Source: an uncultured Clostridia bacterium
GTDB taxonomy: Bacteria > Bacillota > Clostridia > Christensenellales > UBA1242
NCBI GenBank assembly: GCA_946610655.1
Contig: CAMOCH010000014.1
Location: 1 to 17,869, forward strand
DNA: 17,869 bases
Reading direction: 5' to 3'
Below the pieces are notes generated by a model. That model was not told the DNA's origin. It searched no databases and was given only the letters and a program-made list of their open reading frames with translations. The position numbers and the translations under genes were made by a program. Below are positions 1 to 5,726 of the stretch, piece after piece (position 1 is the first letter of the stretch; every line of letters begins with the position of its first letter).

Positions 1-1
1 C

Positions 2-67
2 CGTCTTGCAGGCAAAGACAAGGGCGACCTTGATGTTGACTTTGAAGGCATTCACTTTGATTCATAA
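2..67 (+). CDS. C-terminal end of an unidentified protein (partial, 5' end outside window)
   Basis: Frame 2 reads 21 codons, ending ...GIHFDS and a TAA stop at 65-67. It is preferred over the other open frames because it stops 7 bases before a strong intrinsic terminator, while the competing + frame runs on through the terminator and a tRNA fragment. The tail is acidic (DKGDLDVDFEG). Too little remains to name a family. Confidence 0.55.
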   Translation, partial: RLAGKDKGDLDVDFEGIHFDS

Positions 68-74
68 AATAATA

Positions 75-109
75 AAAAACAGAAAACTATTTTGGTTTTC
101 TGTTTTTTT
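75..109 (+). terminator. Intrinsic terminator of the upstream gene
   Basis: The arm AACAGAAAAC (78-87) pairs perfectly with GTTTTCTGTT (95-104) around a 7-nt loop, extended by A-T pairs and a run of seven T (103-109). An A-tract on the left side means it could also work on the - strand. Confidence 0.85.
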
Positions 110-110
110 G

Positions 111-134
111 TGGCTGGGGTGGAAGGATTTGAAC
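111..134 (-). pseudogene. tRNA-Gln 3'-end fragment (truncated duplicate)
   Basis: These 24 bases are identical to 410-433, the 3' end of the intact tRNA-Gln. They cover the encoded CCA, the discriminator, the acceptor 3' strand, the T-stem 3' strand and the T-loop. Identity stops abruptly at 135. Reading on along the - strand, I find no TGGGGTG acceptor partner and no normal anticodon arm, only a 9-bp inverted repeat (145-153/156-164). It is either a decayed tandem tRNA copy or the far end of a duplication or integration scar. The terminator at 75-109 lies downstream on the - strand, as it would for a once-complete gene. Confidence 0.7.
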
Positions 135-374
135 AATTATAGGTTGCGTTTGCCAGCAAACGCACCAACTTACCACACTTTTGTCAACCTTTGGTTTTTT
201 ATTTTGCAAATAGAACCTTTGCACGCAAAATTCGTTGCCAAAGAACCTATTTGCTGCGTAAAAATTCCAAATTTTGAACAAAATTGTTGTTTATATTTTT
301 CCGCAAAAATTTCATGCTTGTAAAAATTATAATATCTCGCAAACAAACATTCTCGGTGTCCAAATTTTCCACAA
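135..374. other. Gene-free spacer between tRNA fragment and tRNA-Gln
   Basis: About 240 bases hold no convincing gene: the open frames cross the tRNA copies and lack ribosome sites. Two inverted-repeat structures are visible. One is a 9-bp arm pair with a 2-nt gap (145-153/156-164). The other is a nested imperfect hairpin (206-212/248-254, 217-221/239-243, 225-228/235-238). No integrase or attachment-core symmetry is seen. Confidence 0.6.
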
Positions 375-410
375 AAAAAATGCCCGTGCAAATATGCACA
401 GGCATTTTTT
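375..410 (-). terminator. Bidirectional terminator downstream of tRNA-Gln
   Basis: The stem AAAAAATGCC/GGCATTTTTT (375-384/401-410) continues inward through one mismatch into GTGCA/TGCAC around the loop AATA. The A-run at 373-380 gives a U-tract on the - strand, directly after the tRNA CCA end. It reads as a terminator on both strands, but its only obvious client is the - strand tRNA. Confidence 0.85.
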
Positions 411-484
411 GGCTGGGGTGGAAGGATTTGAACCCTCGAATGTTAGAGTCAGAATCTAATGCCTTACCGCTTGGCGACACCCCA
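410..484 (-). tRNA. tRNA-Gln (anticodon CUG), CCA encoded
   Basis: The reverse complement folds as a standard cloverleaf. The acceptor is TGGGGTG/CACCCCA, with discriminator G and an encoded CCA (410-412). The D-arm contains GCCAAGCGGTAAGGC. The anticodon stem TTAGA/TCTAA encloses the loop TTCTGAC, giving CTG at + strand 450-452. The T-arm is GAGGG-TTCAAAT-CCTTC. The TGGGG start is typical of bacterial tRNA-Gln. Length is 75 nt including CCA. A CUG isoacceptor reads CAG, a minor codon in an AT-rich genome, so this copy may be accessory to a UUG tRNA elsewhere. Confidence 0.95.
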
Positions 485-495
485 ATACAAGAGAG

Positions 496-524
496 ATTAT
501 ATCACAGCAGAATTATATTTTCAA
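496..524 (-). promoter_or_regulatory. Promoter of tRNA-Gln
   Basis: On the - strand, TTGAAA (524-519) is followed after 17 bases by TATAAT (501-496). The -10 is preceded by TGA, an extended -10. The predicted start near 489 is about 5 nt before the mature tRNA 5' end. Confidence 0.8.
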
Positions 525-549
525 TTTTTTTATAAAAATTTTTAAAAAA

Positions 550-615
550 TATGTAAATAAAACTTGACATATATTTTCTATGGTGATATATTAAGTATGT
601 AAATAAAACTTTACA
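550..615 (+). repeat. Direct repeat bracketing a promoter (candidate operator)
   Basis: The 16-base sequence TATGTAAATAAAACTT occurs at 550-565 and 596-611. After a single mismatch the match continues with ACA, giving 19 of 20. Copy 1 ends inside the -35 hexamer and copy 2 covers the predicted transcription start. Spacing is 46 bp centre to centre, about 4.4 helical turns. The downstream XRE-type regulator is the obvious candidate to bind it. This is inference from position only. Confidence 0.6.
564..592 (+). promoter_or_regulatory. Promoter of the membrane protein/HTH operon
   Basis: A perfect TTGACA (564-569), a 17-base spacer, then TATATT (587-592) with an upstream TGA (extended -10). The predicted start is near 599, leaving a 30-nt leader with AAGGAGG at 617-623. 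Confidence 0.85.
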
Positions 616-628
616 CAAGGAGGTTGTT

Positions 629-964
629 ATGAAAAGAGAAGAAATTTTGGAAAAAACTCAAAATAAAAAAGCCGTTGTTGGTGAAATGGAAAAACAAAAG
701 ATAAGCAGGAGCGCCGTGATTGCCACAATTGTTATATGCGTATTTGCTATTGCATTTATTATAGCTGAAGGGGTGCTTGGACATTTTTCTGCAGTGTTTG
801 CAATAGCAAGTCTTTGCCTTTTGTGGCCAACTGTGTTTTATGCACTTCAATACTTTTTGGCAAAACGTCCATGGCAGGTATTGATTGGATCTGTTTTAAA
901 TGGCTTGGCTGCAATATTTTTCTTTATTAGATATATTTTGTGTGTTACAGGAATTTGGCTATAA
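629..964 (+). CDS. Small three-helix membrane protein, probably DUF6442 family
   Basis: The 111-aa product has a charged N-terminus (MKREEILEKTQNKK) followed by three hydrophobic segments at about 29-47, 52-76 and 84-103. It is therefore an inner-membrane protein with no visible enzyme motif. The N-terminal KREEILEK pattern and pairing with a short XRE regulator resemble the DUF6442 family, whose function is unknown. That assignment is from memory of the family, not a search. The ATG at 629 is fixed by AAGGAGG at 617-623. Its TAA stop overlaps the next gene's ATG by one base, so the two are translationally coupled. Confidence 0.85.
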   Translation: MKREEILEKTQNKKAVVGEMEKQKISRSAVIATIVICVFAIAFIIAEGVLGHFSAVFAIASLCLLWPTVFYALQYFLAKRPWQVLIGSVLNGLAAIFFFIRYILCVTGIWL

Positions 965-1170
965 TGAAAGAACTTGTTTTTAAAAATAATTTAAAAGCTT
1001 TGCGAGAAAAGAAAAATTTGTCTCAACAAAAGCTTGCCGACATGGTTTCAACCACGCGCCAAACAATAATTGCAATAGAAAAGGGCACATTTAGTCCAAC
1101 TGCGCGCCTGGCTTATTTGCTTTGCATTGCACTAGACGTAAAATTTGAAGATATGTTTTATTTTGAGTAA
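964..1170 (+). CDS. Short XRE-type helix-turn-helix transcriptional regulator
   Basis: The 68-aa protein is almost entirely one HTH domain: N-terminal helix FKNNLKALREKKNLS, then LSQQKLADMVSTTRQTIIAIEKG (19-41), with the invariant Gln and the recognition-helix RQTI. It matches stand-alone HTH regulators of about 65-75 aa common in Firmicutes, paired with a small membrane protein. The start is taken as ATG 964 (TAATG overlap); an in-frame GTG at 940 would add eight residues that do not fit the family. The likely target is its own promoter, where a direct repeat lies at 550-611. No effector domain is present, so any signal probably comes from protein partners such as the co-encoded membrane protein. 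Confidence 0.9.
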   Translation: MKELVFKNNLKALREKKNLSQQKLADMVSTTRQTIIAIEKGTFSPTARLAYLLCIALDVKFEDMFYFE

Positions 1171-1200
1171 AATAAAAATTGTAAAATTGATTTCCTACAC

Positions 1201-1230
1201 TTGACTTTAATCTGTATTTTTATGTAAAAT
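1201..1230 (+). promoter_or_regulatory. Promoter of the GGDEF gene
   Basis: TTGACT (1201-1206), 18-base spacer, TAAAAT (1225-1230). The predicted start near 1237 leaves a 68-nt leader. In the leader GATATTC (1240-1246) can pair with GAATATC (1282-1288), just upstream of the AAGGA ribosome site at 1292-1296. I see no c-di-GMP riboswitch signature. Confidence 0.65.
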
Positions 1231-1304
1231 TAAATTATGGATATTCTTTTTATCTCTTAACTAAACAAACGACAAAATACCGAATATCTTTAAGGATACT
1301 TGAT

Positions 1305-2342
1305 ATGTATACAGTTAAAGACTTAGAAAAATTTGATTATTTTAATAATATAGAACTTAACCACGCCTTAGACTCTTTAACAGGAGTTCTTTCGCGTGGT
1401 TATATTTTAGGGTTTACAAAACACCTTATAGAAAACAAAGTGCCATTTGCTATGGGAATTATTGATATTGACAATTTTAAGCTTGTTAATGATAACTATG
1501 GCCACGATTTTGGTGATAAATGCTTAACAGATATGGCTGAAAACCTTGCTGCATATTTTAAAACACATAATGGTCTTGTTGGTAGATACGGTGGAGATGA
1601 ATTTGTGTTTTTGTATTTTGGAGACACAAGCTATGATAATGTGCATAAAATTATTGCCGATATGTATAATGAACATACAGTTGTGAGAAAGAGATTTAAA
1701 TATCATAATATTGAGCACTGGTTAACATCAACAATTGGCTGTGCTTCATATCCAAAAGATGCAAAGAACTATACAGAACTTTTTGCCGATGCCGATAAAA
1801 CCTTGTATCGTGGAAAATCTAAGGGAAGAAATTGCTTTATTGTGTATGTTGAAGAAAAACATAAAGATATTGACGTTCACAAAAAAGAAACATCTTCAGT
1901 TCACGTGATTTTTAATAGTTTAAACAGAATTTTTGAAAACGTGGTTCATCTTACAAAAGATGAAGTCGTAAGAAATGCTCTTGACTATTTAACAAACATT
2001 CTCAATTTTTCACAAGCAATATATATCAAGAACGACGGTGAGTGCATAACAAACACTTCAATAAATTCAAGAAATTTAAAAGTTGAAGATTTTGACTTTA
2101 TTTATAATAAGTTTGAAGATGATGAAATATATGTCCCAAAAAATATAACAATTTTGAGACAAGAAGATAAAAACCTAAAAAAATTATATGAAGATTTTCA
2201 TATGCTAACATTCATTGCATCAAAAGTTCAAGATGTTGGGCATTTGGTGCTACTTGAGGGAAAAGTTGAAAGAGTGTGGCAAGAAAATGATTTTGCAATT
2301 CTTATGTACTTAGACAGACTTATTCAAATTTTATACAATTAA
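1305..2342 (+). CDS. GGDEF protein (diguanylate cyclase) with C-terminal GAF-like region
   Basis: This 345-aa protein has no membrane segment or signal peptide. Residues about 20-182 form a GGDEF domain: DSLTGVLSR (23-31), metal-binding DIDNFKLVND (54-63) and an intact GGDEF signature (96-100). It therefore probably makes cyclic di-GMP from two GTP in the cytoplasm. The positions of the product-inhibition motif RxxD read KTHN (86-89), so the classical inhibitory site is absent. Residues about 195-345 look like a GAF-type sensory domain (my reading of the pattern ending RVWQENDFAILMYLDRLIQIL), which would put the sensor after the catalytic domain, the reverse of the usual order. AAGGA lies 8 bases before the ATG. 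It is a single-gene transcript; its stop overlaps the terminator stem. Confidence 0.9.
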   Translation: MYTVKDLEKFDYFNNIELNHALDSLTGVLSRGYILGFTKHLIENKVPFAMGIIDIDNFKLVNDNYGHDFGDKCLTDMAENLAAYFKTHNGLVGRYGGDEFVFLYFGDTSYDNVHKIIADMYNEHTVVRKRFKYHNIEHWLTSTIGCASYPKDAKNYTELFADADKTLYRGKSKGRNCFIVYVEEKHKDIDVHKKETSSVHVIFNSLNRIFENVVHLTKDEVVRNALDYLTNILNFSQAIYIKNDGECITNTSINSRNLKVEDFDFIYNKFEDDEIYVPKNITILRQEDKNLKKLYEDFHMLTFIASKVQDVGHLVLLEGKVERVWQENDFAILMYLDRLIQILYN

Positions 2343-2369
2343 AAAACATGCTTGCTAGCATGTTTTTTT
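2341..2369 (+). terminator. Terminator of the GGDEF gene
   Basis: A perfect 12-bp stem AAAAAACATGCT/AGCATGTTTTTT (2341-2352/2357-2368) with loop TGCT and a T-run to 2369. Confidence 0.92.
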
Positions 2370-2420
2370 AGTTATTAGCTATTGTGTTGACACTTTTGTA
2401 AATAATAAACCTTAATTTTC

Positions 2421-2450
2421 TTGCTTTCATTTTAAATTTTGTGATATCAT
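2421..2450 (+). promoter_or_regulatory. Promoter of the RpiB-like gene
   Basis: TTGCTT (2421-2426), 18-base spacer, TATCAT (2445-2450) with an upstream TGA (extended -10). A TTGACA at 2387-2392 lacks a well-spaced -10. Confidence 0.55.
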
Positions 2451-2471
2451 TTTGGTAATTAGGAGATAAAA

Positions 2472-3113
2472 ATGAGAATTGCACTTATTAATGAAAATAG
2501 TCAAGCAGATAAAAACGAACTTATCTACACAACTTTAAGCAAAGTTGCAAACGATTATGATGATATTGTTATAAACTATGGAATGTTTAGAGCAGATGAT
2601 AATCACAAATTAACATATGTTCAAGCAGGTCTACTCACTGCAATACTTCTTAATAGTGGTGCAGCAGATTTTGTTGTTACTGGCTGTGGAACAGGCGAAG
2701 GTGCAATGCTGGCAGCAAACAGCTTTCCAAATGTGCTTTGTGGACATATAACAGACCCAAGTGATGCCTATATGTTTAGAGCAATCAACAATGGCAATGC
2801 GGTTAGTATTCCTTATGCAAAAGGATTTGGTTGGGGTGGTGAACTTAACCTTGAGTATATTTTTGACAAGCTCCTTTGCACACATGGTGGAGTTGGTTAT
2901 CCAACAGAAAGAGCTGGCGTTGAAAACGAAAATAAACTTATATTAGATTCTGTCAAAAAAGTATCTCACAAAAAGATGATTGATATTTTGAAAGATATTG
3001 ACCAAGAGTTTTTGAAACAAACAATAGATTATCCATTTTTCAAAGTCAACTTTTTTGCAGAATGTAAAGATCCGGAAATTGCAGAGTATCTTCAATCTGT
3101 ATTAAACAAGTAG
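2472..3113 (+). CDS. RpiB/LacA/LacB-family sugar-phosphate isomerase
   Basis: The 213-aa protein carries the RpiB fold signature TGCGTGEGAMLAANS (70-84), with the Cys (C72) and Gly loop that hold the sugar phosphate and catalyse aldose-ketose isomerisation. ITDPSDAYMFRAINNGNAVSI (about 93-113) corresponds to the family's DVFSARLTREHNDANVL-type segment. It is longer than classical RpiB (about 150 aa); the extra C-terminal 60 or so residues are helical and charged. Substrate (ribose-5-P or another sugar phosphate) cannot be decided from sequence. AGGAG at 2461-2465 supports the ATG. It appears monocistronic, with its own promoter and terminator. Confidence 0.85.
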   Translation: MRIALINENSQADKNELIYTTLSKVANDYDDIVINYGMFRADDNHKLTYVQAGLLTAILLNSGAADFVVTGCGTGEGAMLAANSFPNVLCGHITDPSDAYMFRAINNGNAVSIPYAKGFGWGGELNLEYIFDKLLCTHGGVGYPTERAGVENENKLILDSVKKVSHKKMIDILKDIDQEFLKQTIDYPFFKVNFFAECKDPEIAEYLQSVLNK

Positions 3114-3120
3114 AAAATAT

Positions 3121-3147
3121 GACACACGGGTAAGGTGTGTCTTTTTT
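3121..3147 (+). terminator. Terminator of the RpiB-like gene
   Basis: GACACAC (3121-3127) pairs with GTGTGTC (3135-3141) around a 7-nt loop, followed by six T. Confidence 0.85.
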
Positions 3148-3148
3148 G

Positions 3149-3177
3149 TTGCGTAAAATTTTGTATTATTGTATAAT
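3149..3177 (+). promoter_or_regulatory. Promoter of fhs
   Basis: TTGCGT (3149-3154), 17-base spacer, perfect TATAAT (3172-3177). The predicted leader is about 73 nt and includes a small TCCCA/TGGGA hairpin just before the ribosome site GAGAGG. No tetrahydrofolate riboswitch core is evident. Confidence 0.7.
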
Positions 3178-3256
3178 TTTGTGTGAAATATTATGTAAAA
3201 AATATATATTATACGTGACATAGTATCCCATAAAATCTGGGAAAGAGAGGTATTTG

Positions 3257-4810
3257 ATGGTTGATGTTGAAAACAAGTTGAAAGAATTTAATATCACAAA
3301 TTATTGCAAAGTTGGACAAGGAATTTATAAACTTGATGAAACAAAGTATGGCAAAAAACATGGTAAACTCATTTTGGTTACTGCAATGAGCCCAACAAAA
3401 AGTGGCAACGGAAAAACAACAGTAAGCATTGGTCTTGCTGATGCTCTCAGTAAACAGTATTCAACAATTCTAAGCTTGCGTGAGCCAAGCCTTGGCCCAG
3501 TTTTTGGGGCAAAAGGTGGAGCAACTGGTGGTGGAAAATGTGCACTTGTGCCATCATCAAAAATTGATTTGCATTTTTCTGGAGATATGCACGCTATAAC
3601 ATCTGCAAACAACTTGATTTGTGCTTGTTTAGACAACCATATTTTTCAAGGAAATGAACTTAATATTGACATTAACGAAATTTACATTTCTCGTGCGCTT
3701 GATATGAATGACAGGGCGCTTAGAGATATTGTTATTGGAGATAAAGACCACAAAAGAAAAGAGCATTTTATAATTACCTCTGCCACAGAAATAATGGCAA
3801 TTTTGTGCTTGTCTAAGAATTTTAAAGAATTGCAAGAAAACGTAAAGAAAATGGTGATTGCAAAATCTCTTGATGGCAAGCTTATAACAGTTGATAATCT
3901 TGGTATTAGTGATAGTGTTTGTGGACTTTTGTCTGATGCAATAAGTTCAAACGCAGTGCTTACAAAAGAAGATAATCTTGCGTTTGTGCATGGTGGACCA
4001 TTTGCTAATATTGCGCATGGAGCAAGCAGCATTATTGCGACAAAAATGGCACTGTCTTATGCTGATTTTGTTGTGACCGAAGCTGGCTTTGGAGCAGACC
4101 TTGGTGCAGAAAAATTTTTTGATGTTGTGTGCCCAAAACTAGGAAAATATCCAGATGCAGTGGTGCTTATTGCAACGATTGCTGCGCTTAAAGAAAATGG
4201 ATATGGTGATTTAAACAGTGGTTTAAAAAATTTGCAAAAACATATTGATAACTTAACAAATTTGTTTGGTGCAAATTTGGTTGTTGCAGTAAATAATTTT
4301 GGCGATAGTGATGCAGAAATTAATTATGTTATTGATTATTGCAATAATCAAGGCATAAAAGCTTGCAAATTTGATGGTTACAAAAGTGGCTCAAAAGGAG
4401 CAAAAGAACTTGCTTCACTTATTATTGAAGAAAGTTCAAAAAAATGCACCTGTAAAAGTTTGTATAATGAAAAATTGGGTATAAGTGCCAAAATTGATAC
4501 TATTGCAAAAAATGTTTATGGAGCAAAAAGTGTTTCATATTCTAAAAAAGCAGAGCAAAAAATTCAAGAACTTGAAAAATTGGGCTACGGCAAATTGCCT
4601 GTTGTTATTGCAAAAACACAATACAGTTTTTCTTGCGATGATAAGCTTTTTGGCGCACCAACAGATTTTGAAATTCCTGTTACAGATGTTGAATTAAGAG
4701 CAGGGGCTGGCTTTGTTGTTGCTGTTTGTGGCAAACAACTTCTTATGCCTGCACTTGGCAAAAATCCAAGAGCAAAAACACTCAAACTTAAAGGAAAAGA
4801 ACTTTTATGA
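3257..4810 (+). CDS. fhs: Formate-tetrahydrofolate ligase
   Basis: Makes 10-formyl-tetrahydrofolate from formate, THF and ATP, feeding purine, fMet and one-carbon metabolism. Family hallmarks in order are: the ATP loop SPTKSGNGKTT (canonical TPxGEGKTT), LREPSLGPVFGAKGGATGGG, LHFSGDMHAITSANN, NIDINEIYISRALDMNDRALR, FVHGGPFANIAHG, EAGFGADLGAEKF and the C-terminal ELRAGAGFVVAVCG. At 517 aa it is about 40 residues shorter than the usual 555-560; the losses are near the N-terminus and in the region after VVLIATIAALK. All main substrate-site motifs remain. ATG 3257 is chosen over a TTG one codon upstream because GAGAGG ends 6 bases before it. The stop overlaps the SDR gene's ATG (ATGA). Confidence 0.95.
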   Translation: MVDVENKLKEFNITNYCKVGQGIYKLDETKYGKKHGKLILVTAMSPTKSGNGKTTVSIGLADALSKQYSTILSLREPSLGPVFGAKGGATGGGKCALVPSSKIDLHFSGDMHAITSANNLICACLDNHIFQGNELNIDINEIYISRALDMNDRALRDIVIGDKDHKRKEHFIITSATEIMAILCLSKNFKELQENVKKMVIAKSLDGKLITVDNLGISDSVCGLLSDAISSNAVLTKEDNLAFVHGGPFANIAHGASSIIATKMALSYADFVVTEAGFGADLGAEKFFDVVCPKLGKYPDAVVLIATIAALKENGYGDLNSGLKNLQKHIDNLTNLFGANLVVAVNNFGDSDAEINYVIDYCNNQGIKACKFDGYKSGSKGAKELASLIIEESSKKCTCKSLYNEKLGISAKIDTIAKNVYGAKSVSYSKKAEQKIQELEKLGYGKLPVVIAKTQYSFSCDDKLFGAPTDFEIPVTDVELRAGAGFVVAVCGKQLLMPALGKNPRAKTLKLKGKELL

Positions 4811-5625
4811 AAAAATGGCTTAATGGCAAAACAATAGTAATAACTGGTGCGTCTTCGGGCATTGGTAAACAACTTACCCGGTTATTTATTGAAAAATGCA
4901 ACGCAAAAGTTATTGGTATTGCTAGAAATCAAGAAAAAATGGAAGCTCTCAAAAAAGAACTTGGAGATAAAAGTGAGAATTTTTCATATAATCTTTTTGA
5001 CGTTTCAAAAGAAGATAATTGGATTGAGTTTAAAAATTATATAACAGAAAAAAACATTAAAATTACACTTTTGGTAAATAATGCTGGAATATTGCCAGGG
5101 TTTACAAAATTTTTAGATGTATCCATTGAAGATGGCAAAAAAATAATGGATACAAATTTTTATAGCATTGTTTATTCTGCGTATCATTTAATGCCGGTAA
5201 TTGACGAAAAAGGTGGAGTGGTTAATATCTGTAGCAGTGATGCATTATTGTCTGTTGCAGGCACAAATTATTACTCAGCAAGCAAATCGGCAGTTAAAGC
5301 TTTTACGCAAAGTTTAAAACATGAGTATAAAGACAAGTATATAGGTTGCATATTGCCGGGATTCACAGACACTAACATATTTAGAAACATTGAAATGACA
5401 AAAAAGGATAAAAAGAAAATTCAAAAATTTGTTAGTCCTTGTGATGTTATTGCTAAAAAGATTTTTAAAGCAATAGTGAGCAGAAAAAAATATAAAGTTG
5501 TTGGCTATGATGCACATATTTTTAGTTTACTTTCAAGGTTTATGCCAATAAGTGGAGCAAACATAATTAATGGGGTTTTAAGAAAAGCAAAAGTTGATTT
5601 ATTTAAAGATGCTTTTGATAAATAG
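4807..5625 (+). CDS. Short-chain dehydrogenase/reductase (SDR)
   Basis: A 272-aa classical SDR oxidoreductase: cofactor loop TGASSGIG (13-20), NNAG (91-94), catalytic Ser in ICSSD (143/144) and YSASK (Tyr156, Lys160). R40 after the second strand is compatible with NADP(H), an inference only. The remaining C-terminal region (IFSLLSRFMPISGANIINGVLRK) is hydrophobic and resembles SDRs acting on lipid-like or short-chain substrates; the substrate is not assignable. The ATGA overlap with fhs implies coupled translation. Whether this is a metabolic partnership or chance operon assembly is open, because SDR is not a standard fhs neighbour. Confidence 0.9.
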   Translation: MKKWLNGKTIVITGASSGIGKQLTRLFIEKCNAKVIGIARNQEKMEALKKELGDKSENFSYNLFDVSKEDNWIEFKNYITEKNIKITLLVNNAGILPGFTKFLDVSIEDGKKIMDTNFYSIVYSAYHLMPVIDEKGGVVNICSSDALLSVAGTNYYSASKSAVKAFTQSLKHEYKDKYIGCILPGFTDTNIFRNIEMTKKDKKKIQKFVSPCDVIAKKIFKAIVSRKKYKVVGYDAHIFSLLSRFMPISGANIINGVLRKAKVDLFKDAFDK

Positions 5626-5627
5626 TA

Positions 5628-5660
5628 GGGTGTTATGAGAGACATAACACCTTGTTTTTT
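5628..5660 (+). terminator. Terminator of the fhs-SDR operon
   Basis: The stem GGTGTTATG/CATAACACC (5629-5637/5643-5651) encloses loop AGAGA and is followed by T-rich TTGTTTTTT. The stem and loop closely resemble the clpX terminator at 10051-10077. Confidence 0.9.
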
Positions 5661-5688
5661 CTAGCAAAAATGGGCTTTTTGCTGTGCT

Positions 5689-5718
5689 TTGCATATTTTT
5701 GTATTTTTTAAGTATGCT
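5689..5718 (+). promoter_or_regulatory. Weak candidate promoter of the SHOCT membrane protein
   Basis: TTGCAT (5689-5694), 18-base spacer, TATGCT (5713-5718). It would start transcription near 5725, almost at the ATG (5727). Only four of six -10 bases match, so confidence is low. Confidence 0.35.
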
Positions 5719-5726
5719 AAATGTAA

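Noticed and set aside
6..323. Open + frame of about 105 codons
   Set aside because: It runs through a strong terminator and the tRNA fragment, has no ribosome site, and yields the GWKDLN-type peptide expected from antisense tRNA sequence.
111..433. Integrated mobile element flanked by tRNA-derived att repeats
   Set aside because: Only 276 bp separate the repeats and no integrase or cargo is present; at most a scar.
274..535. Open + frames giving GVEGFEPS- or GWKDLNPR-like peptides
   Set aside because: These are well-known spurious translations of the tRNA-Gln complement; no start signal is present.
1170..1304. c-di-GMP riboswitch ahead of the GGDEF gene
   Set aside because: The conserved core bases and two-helix layout of known classes are not visible, only a single inverted repeat.
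3178..3256. Tetrahydrofolate riboswitch ahead of fhs
   Set aside because: No GGAGAGUAG-type core or the expected pairings; only a small 5-bp hairpin is seen.
3325..3636. Long - strand open frame inside fhs
   Set aside because: A shadow of a strongly conserved coding region; no ribosome site or homology. The same holds for the - strand frames inside tig, clpP, clpX, engB and murE.
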